Assembly: GCA_964535405.1 (NCBI GenBank)
Contig: CAZHUG010000014.1
Location: forward strand, 1 to 42,785
Direction: 5' to 3'
From: Scatomorpha sp964535405
GTDB taxonomy: Bacteria; Bacillota; Clostridia; Oscillospirales; Oscillospiraceae
DNA length: 42,785 bases
Below are positions 24,006-30,366 of the stretch, piece after piece. The notes beneath the pieces are model-generated. The model saw only the letters and a program-made list of their open reading frames with translations. It had not been told where the DNA came from and did no database searches. The position numbers and the translations under genes are program-made. Within the stretch, counting starts at the first letter, position 1, and each line of letters opens with the position of its first letter.

Positions 24006-25289
24006 ATGGAAAAGAAACAGTCCATGTGGCGCGGCAGATATCTCGCGGTGATCGTTTCCGCCGCAATGCTCTCTGCTATCATGGCCCTGCGCTCCACCTG
24101 CCTGAGTGTTTTCGTCACGCCCATGGCGGAAAGCTTTAGTGTCACCACAGCACAGGTGCTCGTCTATTCCACCATTTCCTGTGTTGTCGGCCTTGTGTCC
24201 ACACCGCTGTGGGGCAAGCTTTGCGCCCAGTGGGGTCTTGTAAAATGCGTTCTGATTTCAGGTGTGCTCACCGCCTTATCAATGATCGCATGGTCATTTT
24301 GCAACACGCTGATCACCATGTACATAGCGGCGGGCTTCCTGGGTCTCGTCTCCGCGGGCTGCGGCACGCTACCCGCTGCCATAGCGGTCACCATGTGGTT
24401 TGAGGAAAAGCGCGGCACCGCAATGGGCATCGTCATCGCCTTTTTGAGCGTCGGGGGTATGCTGGGCTCCGCCATTTTACCCAACATTATCATAGGCTCC
24501 GGCTGGCAGACTGCTATGATGATCATCGCGGTTGCCACCGCCATAGGCACCATCCCCTTCGCCTTTCTGCTCAAGCCCCCCGCGGCCTACGGCATGCTTC
24601 CCTTCGGTCACATTGCCGCTCCGGTCGGGGAGGACAGCGAGGAAAAAGCGTCCGCCCAGCTGCCCGGCATTTCCGTCAGCAGGGCCATGAGAATGCCTCT
24701 GTTCTATATTCTCTGGATTGGAATGCTTTTTTTGAACTTCCCTTCCAATTTTATGGCAAATCTACCCACCTGGGGCGTATTGCAGGGCTTTGATCTGGCG
24801 GCCTCCGGCATGCTGGTTTCCTATGCCTGCGTCGCGGGCATCATCTTCACCATTTTGGTGGGTGTTTGCAACGACAAGCTCGGCCCCAAGTTCACAACAA
24901 TTATCTTCCTGAGCATCGGCATCGTCGGCATTCTTGGTTATCTGCTTGCCAAGAGCTACGCTATGGCGGTTGTGGTTTCCTTCCTGTGGGCTATCGGCCT
25001 GTCCTACGTGGTGGCAATGCCCTCGATCATTTGCGTCATGGTATTTGGTCAAAGGGACTACAGCCAGATCTACGCCAACATCACACTTGCCGCCACGGTC
25101 GCGGCGATGATTGGCGCACCCGCGATTGCGCTGCTCCAGAACATCTCCGGCTCTTACAACCTGGCCTTCATCATTCTCGGCGCGATGTGGATTTTGACCA
25201 TGTTCATTGTCCTTTACAGCGTGAAGAAAGGCAGCAGCGCTCAGGCCGAGATTAGCAAAGAGGGCGTATTAGAAACAAATATTTCATAA
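24006..25289 (+). CDS. MFS transporter, OFA/monocarboxylate-like
   Basis: 427 residues from ATG 24006 (AGGAGA seven bases upstream; ATG at 24000 is too close to it). About 12 membrane segments in two halves with a central loop near residues 195-215. Motifs such as GCGTLPAAIAVTMWFEEKRG after the fourth segment are typical of the oxalate-formate and monocarboxylate exchanger branch. In this operon it would import the substrate or export the reduced product. bai operons of bile-acid dehydroxylating clostridia also carry an MFS gene (baiG), though this protein is not obviously its orthologue. Confidence 0.88.
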   Translation: MEKKQSMWRGRYLAVIVSAAMLSAIMALRSTCLSVFVTPMAESFSVTTAQVLVYSTISCVVGLVSTPLWGKLCAQWGLVKCVLISGVLTALSMIAWSFCNTLITMYIAAGFLGLVSAGCGTLPAAIAVTMWFEEKRGTAMGIVIAFLSVGGMLGSAILPNIIIGSGWQTAMMIIAVATAIGTIPFAFLLKPPAAYGMLPFGHIAAPVGEDSEEKASAQLPGISVSRAMRMPLFYILWIGMLFLNFPSNFMANLPTWGVLQGFDLAASGMLVSYACVAGIIFTILVGVCNDKLGPKFTTIIFLSIGIVGILGYLLAKSYAMAVVVSFLWAIGLSYVVAMPSIICVMVFGQRDYSQIYANITLAATVAAMIGAPAIALLQNISGSYNLAFIILGAMWILTMFIVLYSVKKGSSAQAEISKEGVLETNIS

Positions 25290-25308
25290 GCAAAAGGATG
25301 GAATAATA

Positions 25309-27213
25309 ATGAGCAAATATAAATTACTGCTTTCACCGGTCAACGTCGCCGGCATTCAGATGCGTTCGAGAGTGCTGATGTCCGGTATGGTTTCAAACCT
25401 CAGCAACGAGGACGGCACTATAAGCGAGCGAGAGATCGCCTATCATGTCGAGCGGGCAAAAAACGGTGTCGGCCTTCAAATTGTCGGCGCAGCTTATATC
25501 GACAAGCAGGCGCACGCGTACAAATATCAGGTAGCCATTGACAGGGATGAGTGTCTCCCCGGCCTGAAGAAGCTGACCGAGGCCGTTCACGCGGCAGGCG
25601 GNNNNNNNNNNTGGCACGGCGGCAGCTCCGCCGACCCGAGATACTCCGGCATGGAGCTCGTCTCCTGCTCCCCGATCCCCACCCCGGCAGGTCTCGTCCC
25701 GCACGAGCTGTCAAAGGACGAAATTAAGGTCATCGAGGAAAAGTTTGCCGACGGTGCCGAGCGCGCAAAGAAGGCCGGCTTTGACATGGTTGAGATTCAC
25801 GGCACCCACGGCTATCTGATTGACCAGTTCTACTCCCCCGCCACCAATCTGCGTAGCGACGAGTACGGCGGAAGCCTTGAAAACCGTTGCAGATTCGCCA
25901 TGGAGGTCACTCATGCAATCCGCCAGCGTGTCGGGGCGGATTATCCGGTAAGCTTCCGCATCACCGGTGACGAATTTGCCGGAGAAAAGGGCAGCACTGC
26001 TGAGGACGCAATTATTCTTGCCAACCGGCTTGCGGATGAAGAAGGCGTGCAGATTATCAACGTGTCCGGCGCGGGCTTGCTCGCAGTCGGCAGATCCGAT
26101 CTGCCTGAGGCCGCCTTTGCCGAAATTGCCGCCAAAATCAAGGCTTCCCTTGGGGGCAAGGCTATTGTCTCGGTCGCCAACAGAATCAAGCGTCCTGAAA
26201 CGGCAGAGAAGGTGCTGGCAGAGGGCATGACCGACCTTGTCACCATGGGTCGTGCGCTGATCTGCGATCCCGAAGTGCTCACCAAGGCCGGGCAGGGCCG
26301 CGAGGGCGACATACGCCTGTGCACCAGCTGCGCATACTGCATCGCCACCATGATGGACGGCAACAGAGCAGCCTGCATCCAAAACCCGCTCATGGGCCAC
26401 GAGTGCGACTATGACCTGAGCAAAAAAGCGGATACAAAAAAATCAGTCCTTGTTGTCGGCGGCGGCCCCGCCGGTTTGCAGGCGGCGGTTGTCTGTGCAA
26501 AGCGCGGACACGATGTCACGCTATTTGAGGCAGACGAAGTCCTGGGCGGCAAGGTCAATGTTGCCGACAAGCCCCCATTCAAGTTCGAGATGGAATACGT
26601 CATCGACAATCTTGCACGTGAGGCAAAGCAGTCCGGCGTCAAGATTCGCCTGAACACAAAGGCGGACAAAGGGGCGATTCTCGCCGAGAAGCCCGACGCA
26701 GTTATCGTGGCAAGCGGCGCCGTGCCTGCAAAGCCCCCGATCCCGGGCATAGATCAGGAGAACGTGCATATCGCACAGGATGTTCTGCTTGGCAAAGTCA
26801 AGGCGAGCGGCAAAACGCTTGTCATCGGCGGCGGAACTGTCGGCGTCGAGGTCGCGGAATTCCTGCTCGATCAGGGAAATCAGGTCACGATCTGTGAAAT
26901 GCTGCCTGCCGTCATGAGTGATCTCATGATGATGATGCAGATTCCATATATGATAAGGGTGCTGCCGCGCCTGAGCGGTCTGATGGTGGGAACTAAGGTT
27001 CTGGAAATCAAGGGTAGCACGGTAATCACCGATAAGGGCAGCGTTGAGGATGTGGAATCTGTGATTCTCGCAGCGGGATATGTGCCCGTGCGCGATCTCG
27101 CAGAGGAGCTTAAGGATTCCGGCATAGAGCTGTGTGTAATCGGCGATGCCAAGACGCCTGCGAAGGTCTTTGAAGCAACGCACGGTGCCTTTGAGGCTGC
27201 ATACGCCATCTGA
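25309..27213 (+). CDS. FMN/FAD/[4Fe-4S] NADH:flavin oxidoreductase (BaiCD/enoate reductase/2,4-dienoyl-CoA reductase type)
   Basis: About 634 residues in two parts. Residues 1 to 360 form an old-yellow-enzyme barrel: HGTHGYLIDQFYSPATN near 164-180, DEYGGSLENR after it. A cluster motif CTSCAYC plus a fourth Cys 12 residues on (near 344-362) matches the CxxCxxC pattern of trimethylamine dehydrogenase and 2,4-dienoyl-CoA reductase. The second half has two dinucleotide folds, VVGGGPAGLQAA and VIGGGTVGVEVA. Such enzymes reduce a C=C bond next to a carbonyl or thioester. Ten N bases (25602-25611) interrupt the gene around residue 99. It ends the TetR-controlled operon. Confidence 0.9.
   Translation: MSKYKLLLSPVNVAGIQMRSRVLMSGMVSNLSNEDGTISEREIAYHVERAKNGVGLQIVGAAYIDKQAHAYKYQVAIDRDECLPGLKKLTEAVHAAGXXXXWHGGSSADPRYSGMELVSCSPIPTPAGLVPHELSKDEIKVIEEKFADGAERAKKAGFDMVEIHGTHGYLIDQFYSPATNLRSDEYGGSLENRCRFAMEVTHAIRQRVGADYPVSFRITGDEFAGEKGSTAEDAIILANRLADEEGVQIINVSGAGLLAVGRSDLPEAAFAEIAAKIKASLGGKAIVSVANRIKRPETAEKVLAEGMTDLVTMGRALICDPEVLTKAGQGREGDIRLCTSCAYCIATMMDGNRAACIQNPLMGHECDYDLSKKADTKKSVLVVGGGPAGLQAAVVCAKRGHDVTLFEADEVLGGKVNVADKPPFKFEMEYVIDNLAREAKQSGVKIRLNTKADKGAILAEKPDAVIVASGAVPAKPPIPGIDQENVHIAQDVLLGKVKASGKTLVIGGGTVGVEVAEFLLDQGNQVTICEMLPAVMSDLMMMMQIPYMIRVLPRLSGLMVGTKVLEIKGSTVITDKGSVEDVESVILAAGYVPVRDLAEELKDSGIELCVIGDAKTPAKVFEATHGAFEAAYAI
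25602..25611. other. Assembly gap (10 N)
   Basis: Ten undetermined bases inside the flavoenzyme gene. The frame is kept across the gap as written, but relatives have about six residues here (pattern GGKIxxQLWHGG) and only three fit, so the true gap may be near 19 bases. Confidence 0.9.
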
Positions 27214-27290
27214 TAATATCTCAAGCCCGTGAATCAGGAGCTTTTTATTCGGGTGTTCAACAAATAATTTGAGCTGTAATTAAACATGCC

Positions 27291-27338
27291 TTAGGGGCTT
27301 GTCGACTGTTCTTCACAGGCTTCAAGCCCTTAGTTTTT
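27291..27338 (+). terminator. Terminator of the SDR-flavoenzyme operon
   Basis: GGGGCTTG and CAAGCCCT arms with a loop of about 20 bases, followed by TAGTTTTT. It lies 78 bases beyond the flavoenzyme stop. Confidence 0.55.
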
Positions 27339-27420
27339 GCTTTTATTACGTTTTAGTTTCCAATGCGTTTTGCATGCCAACGGCCACCCGGTATCATTTT
27401 AATAATGTGCTGCCGAAATG

Positions 27421-27467
27421 AGAACGGGGGAAAGCCATTTTTCATAAAATGGCTTTCCCCCGTTCTA
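27421..27467. terminator. Strong terminator before the flavin reductase gene (minus strand)
   Basis: Arms of 20 bases, AGAACGGGGGAAAGCCATTT and its complement, with a seven-base loop. It lies 12 bases after the flavin reductase stop codon and can work from both sides. Confidence 0.75.
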
Positions 27468-27478
27468 AATTTATTATC

Positions 27479-28048
27479 TTACTTCATCAGTCCCGCGCCG
27501 ATGTTCCATGCCTGACCAACTTTTTCACCAATTGCGTAATATCCATTTTGAAATTGGTCAAACACAAAGGCATTTAGTTTTGTCGGGTCAACTCTACCCT
27601 TTTCATCAAGTACTTTTTCATCGGCTAAGACATTGACAATCTCGCCGATTATGCGAAATCCATATTCGTCATTTTGAATTTTTGCTACTCTACATTCCAG
27701 GGTTACCGGAAATTCTTCTACAACAGGAGCGTCCACCTTGTCGCTCTTTACGGCATGAAGACCACTGCGTTCGAATTTATCCGCCATCTTATTCCCAGAC
27801 GCAGTACCCAAAAAATCGGCTTCTTTAATATGGTCAAGGTCCGCAATGCTAAGGGTAAACGCGCCTCTCTCCGTAATGTTTTTTGCAGTTTTATGGGTTT
27901 CGGAAATATTTAAAGCAACCATGTTTTCTGCACATATACCGCCCCACGCCATATTCATCACATTTACCACATCACCCTCGCCGTAAGTGGCTATCATTAA
28001 GACAGGCATTGGGAATAAATATGGTTTTACACCAAGTTCTTTTTTCAT
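27479..28048 (-). CDS. Flavin reductase family protein (flavoredoxin-like)
   Basis: 189 residues, a typical single-domain FMN-binding split barrel. Marks: YLFPMPVLMIATYG near the N-terminus, WGGICAENMVALNIS at 35-49 and ITERGAFTLSIAD near 58-70. These proteins bind FMN and move electrons in anaerobes, or reduce flavin for partner enzymes. The gene is divergent from an HxlR-type regulator with perfect palindromes in the gap, a common arrangement for electrophile- or redox-responsive flavin reductases. A specific partner is not evident. Confidence 0.9.
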   Translation of the reverse strand: MKKELGVKPYLFPMPVLMIATYGEGDVVNVMNMAWGGICAENMVALNISETHKTAKNITERGAFTLSIADLDHIKEADFLGTASGNKMADKFERSGLHAVKSDKVDAPVVEEFPVTLECRVAKIQNDEYGFRIIGEIVNVLADEKVLDEKGRVDPTKLNAFVFDQFQNGYYAIGEKVGQAWNIGAGLMK

Positions 28049-28154
28049 ACTGCTTTTCCTCCGTTACGTTGATTTTCATGAAGTTGCACTGGACAAATTC
28101 AGTGTGTATTGTTATGATAATGGAAAGCCGCTCAATAATCAAGTACCAACAATT

Positions 28155-28180
28155 AAGTAAGTAACTTACTTTCCGGAAAG
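28155..28180. promoter_or_regulatory. Two overlapping palindromes, candidate HxlR operator
   Basis: AAGTAAGT-A-ACTTACTT (28155-28171) and CTTTCCGGAAAG (28169-28180), both perfect. They lie just before the regulator's start codon and about 107 bases upstream of the divergent flavin reductase gene. Confidence 0.6.
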
Positions 28181-28193
28181 TGTGAGGGTAATT

Positions 28194-28535
28194 TTGATAA
28201 GTAAATTTATCGATAATTCTAATTTTGAAGAAACTGGTTTTAGCTACACCATGTCGCTGATAGCAGGAAAATATAAAATGATAATTTTGTATTGTCTGAT
28301 GGAGTATGAACCGGTAAGGTTCAACGAAATGCAACGGTACATCAAAAATGTATCGGACAAGACATTGAGCCAAAAGCTGAAAGAATTGCAGGCGGACGGT
28401 CTAATTGAAAAAGTAATATATCCGCAGATACCTCCAAAGGTTGAATATTCTCTTACTCAGCGCGGAAAATCTCTGATGAAGGTATTAGACCAAATGTGTA
28501 TATGGGGCGAGAATAACAAAAAACCGTCAGACTGA
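28194..28535 (+). CDS. HxlR-family winged-helix regulator
   Basis: 113 residues from TTG 28194, preferred because GAGGG lies five bases before it; GTG 28182 is the alternative. The HxlR winged helix is clear: AGKYKMIILYCLMEYEPVRF, then ISDKTLSQKLKELQADGLIE-like NVSDKTLSQKLKELQADGLI, and the wing with VEYSLTQRGKSL. Note the first helix has GKYKM where most members have GGKW. Many HxlR proteins sense aldehydes or quinones through a Cys near the N-terminus; none is there in this one, only Cys residues near 34 and 105. It probably controls itself and the flavin reductase. Confidence 0.88.
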   Translation: MISKFIDNSNFEETGFSYTMSLIAGKYKMIILYCLMEYEPVRFNEMQRYIKNVSDKTLSQKLKELQADGLIEKVIYPQIPPKVEYSLTQRGKSLMKVLDQMCIWGENNKKPSD

Positions 28536-28539
28536 GGGC

Positions 28540-28662
28540 ATGGAAATAACGGGTTCCTGTCTGTCTAAAATCGAAGGTCAGACCAGAATGGTTACAGATA
28601 AAGACTTGCTGATTATCGCCAGGGCTCTTGGGGTTCGTCCGGAAGAGCTGCTTTCGCGCTGA
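28540..28662 (+). pseudogene. C-terminal fragment of an XRE-type regulator
   Basis: A 40-residue open piece starting at ATG 28540, right after the HxlR stop. It reads CLSKIEGQTRMVTDKDLLII and ALGVRPEELLSR, the recognition helix and last two helices of an XRE (Cro/C1) domain. The first two helices are missing, and the GAGGGC upstream touches the ATG, so it is unlikely to make a working protein. Confidence 0.6.
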
Positions 28663-28700
28663 GGTAATCAGCGTAACGCTACACGATAAGGAGACGTAAA

Positions 28701-29159
28701 ATGAAATATTCATGCGTAGTTATTTCAGTTGCGGATATAAACGCAGCCCGAAAATTCTATGAGGATTTATTTGGCTTGGAGCTGTATCAGGACTATGGCC
28801 GCAACATTGCGTTTACTTGCGGACTGTCCTTGCAGCAAGATTTCGACTGGCTTGTGAATATCCCAAAAGAAAAAGTCCTGAAAGAGCCCAATAATATGGA
28901 GCTTTGCTTTGAAGAGGAGCATTTTGACGATTTTCTCCAGACTCTGGAGGACTATGGCGTCCGCCGCCTGGGTGATGTTGTGGAGCAAGATTGGGGACAG
29001 CGTACAGTGAGATTCTATGATTTGGACGGACACATCATAGAGGTTGGCGAGAACATGAAAATGGTAATTGGGCGCTTTCAATCCGCCGGAATGTCTATGC
29101 AGGAAATTTCCCGAAAAATGGATGCTTCCGTATCCGATTTAGAAAAGCTGCTGAAATAA
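28701..29159 (+). CDS. VOC-superfamily (glyoxalase-like) protein
   Basis: 152 residues, preceded by AAGGAGA. Two beta-alpha-beta-beta-beta halves: VVISVADINAARKFYEDLFG at the N-terminus and RTVRFYDLDGHIIEVGENMK near 105-124. The metal ligand Glu in IIEVGE is kept. After the VOC fold there is a short helical tail (SMQEISRKMDASVSDLEKLL) that looks like a helix-turn-helix half and is found in other Firmicutes members of this branch. Its substrate is unknown; relatives include bleomycin-binding and dioxygenase-like proteins. Confidence 0.85.
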   Translation: MKYSCVVISVADINAARKFYEDLFGLELYQDYGRNIAFTCGLSLQQDFDWLVNIPKEKVLKEPNNMELCFEEEHFDDFLQTLEDYGVRRLGDVVEQDWGQRTVRFYDLDGHIIEVGENMKMVIGRFQSAGMSMQEISRKMDASVSDLEKLLK

Positions 29160-29177
29160 TTTTACTTTTAAAAACGC

Positions 29178-29217
29178 AAGACCGCCGGGTACATTCAAAT
29201 GTATCCGGCGGTCTTTT
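29178..29217. terminator. Bidirectional terminator between VOC and esterase genes
   Basis: AAGACCGCCGG ... CCGGCGGTCTT with an inner TACAT/ATGTA pairing and T tract on the plus strand. Serves the two converging genes. Confidence 0.85.
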
Positions 29218-29233
29218 TACTCGTGCTGTTTTA

Positions 29234-30190
29234 CTAACTGTTTCTCCCGTTTATCCAGGCGGTGGATACATCCATCGCGGCGCGGCAGGCCTGCGTCTTG
29301 TCAAGCGCATTGAGCATGACAAAATCATGGATTATCGCCTTGAACCTGACGGCGGTCACTGGAACCCCAGCCTCACGCAGCTTGCAGGCGTATTCCTCGC
29401 CCTCGTCCCGCAGGACATCTGCCTCGCCATTTAAAATCATGGCAGGCGGCAGTCCGCGCAGCTGCTCCCTTGTGGCGCGAAGCGGCGATGCGGTAATCTG
29501 CGCCCGCGCCCATTGCGATGTTGTGTATTGATTCCAAAACCACTGCATGCCCGCGCGATAAAGGTAATAATCCACCGCAAACTGCCGATAGGACCCGGTG
29601 TTGAAGCAGGCGTCGGTCACCGGATAATACATGAGCTGCTTGTGAATATGCGGCCCGCCGCGCTGCTTGGACATTATGGTCATAACAGTTGCCATATTGC
29701 CGCCCACGCTATCACCGGCGACCGTCAATGTATCCAGGCTGACCGGCAGACCGAGCCCTTTCACAAGTTGCGGCAGCAAGCACAGGGTTTTATAGCACTG
29801 CTCGATGGCAGTTGGGTATTTGGCCTCCGGCGACAGGCTGTATTCCGGAAAAATTACAACCGAATTTGTCCGGGCGGCCAGCTCGTGCACCAATTTTCTG
29901 TGGGTGTGCAGGCTGCCAAACACCCAGCCCGCACCGTGGATATAAAATATGACGCCGGCCGTGCCGACTAATTTTTCCGGCCTTACGCAGTGCACGTCGA
30001 TATTGCCCCAGACCCCGGTATCTACTTGCAATGTTGTCGTCACAGCCGGATGTAAATACACAGGACTGTCCTGCGCCCTGTCCAGCTTTCGTCTCCCCAG
30101 CTCGGGCGGCAGCTGAAATATAAACGGCGGCTTTGAGTTTTCTATGCAGACCTGAAGAGCTTCTTTTTCAAGAGAAATGCGCTTTGCCAT
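29234..30190 (-). CDS. Alpha/beta hydrolase, hormone-sensitive-lipase type esterase
   Basis: 318 residues. The oxyanion motif is HGAGWVFGS instead of HGGG, the nucleophile Ser is in GDSVGGNMA, the acid in GEADVLRDEGE and the His in IHDFVML, so the catalytic triad is complete. No signal peptide. HSL-type enzymes cleave short to medium acyl esters. It stands alone between convergent and divergent neighbours with no pathway context. Confidence 0.88.
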   Translation of the reverse strand: MAKRISLEKEALQVCIENSKPPFIFQLPPELGRRKLDRAQDSPVYLHPAVTTTLQVDTGVWGNIDVHCVRPEKLVGTAGVIFYIHGAGWVFGSLHTHRKLVHELAARTNSVVIFPEYSLSPEAKYPTAIEQCYKTLCLLPQLVKGLGLPVSLDTLTVAGDSVGGNMATVMTIMSKQRGGPHIHKQLMYYPVTDACFNTGSYRQFAVDYYLYRAGMQWFWNQYTTSQWARAQITASPLRATREQLRGLPPAMILNGEADVLRDEGEEYACKLREAGVPVTAVRFKAIIHDFVMLNALDKTQACRAAMDVSTAWINGRNS

Positions 30191-30302
30191 ATGTTGTTCT
30201 CCCCCTTATTTAATAACACTTACACTCATTTTATTGCGGCGGAAAAAAAGAGTGTGCATTTCGCCCATTTCCCATAAAATCGACAACATTGTGATAAAGC
30301 AC

Positions 30303-30331
30303 TTGGCTGGATATGCATCATGGGTTATAAT
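30303..30331 (+). promoter_or_regulatory. Promoter of the ribosomal-protection/Rae1 fusion gene
   Basis: TTGGCT, 17-base spacer, TATAAT (30326-30331). The leader would be only about 30 bases, with AAGGA as ribosome binding site. There is no room for the attenuator leader peptide seen upstream of tet(M). Confidence 0.6.
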
Positions 30332-30366
30332 AAAAGTGAAGCAAGTTAAAGATAAGGACTTAATAT

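Noticed and set aside
22093..24148. Long minus-strand open frames opposite the two SDR genes
   Set aside because: They mirror GC-rich coding sequence; the plus strand has complete SDR domains with ribosome binding sites.
22238..27213. Calling the SDR-flavoenzyme operon a bai operon
   Set aside because: No BaiE dehydratase or linked BaiB/BaiF genes, and the SDRs do not follow BaiA wording; the likeness is in enzyme types only.
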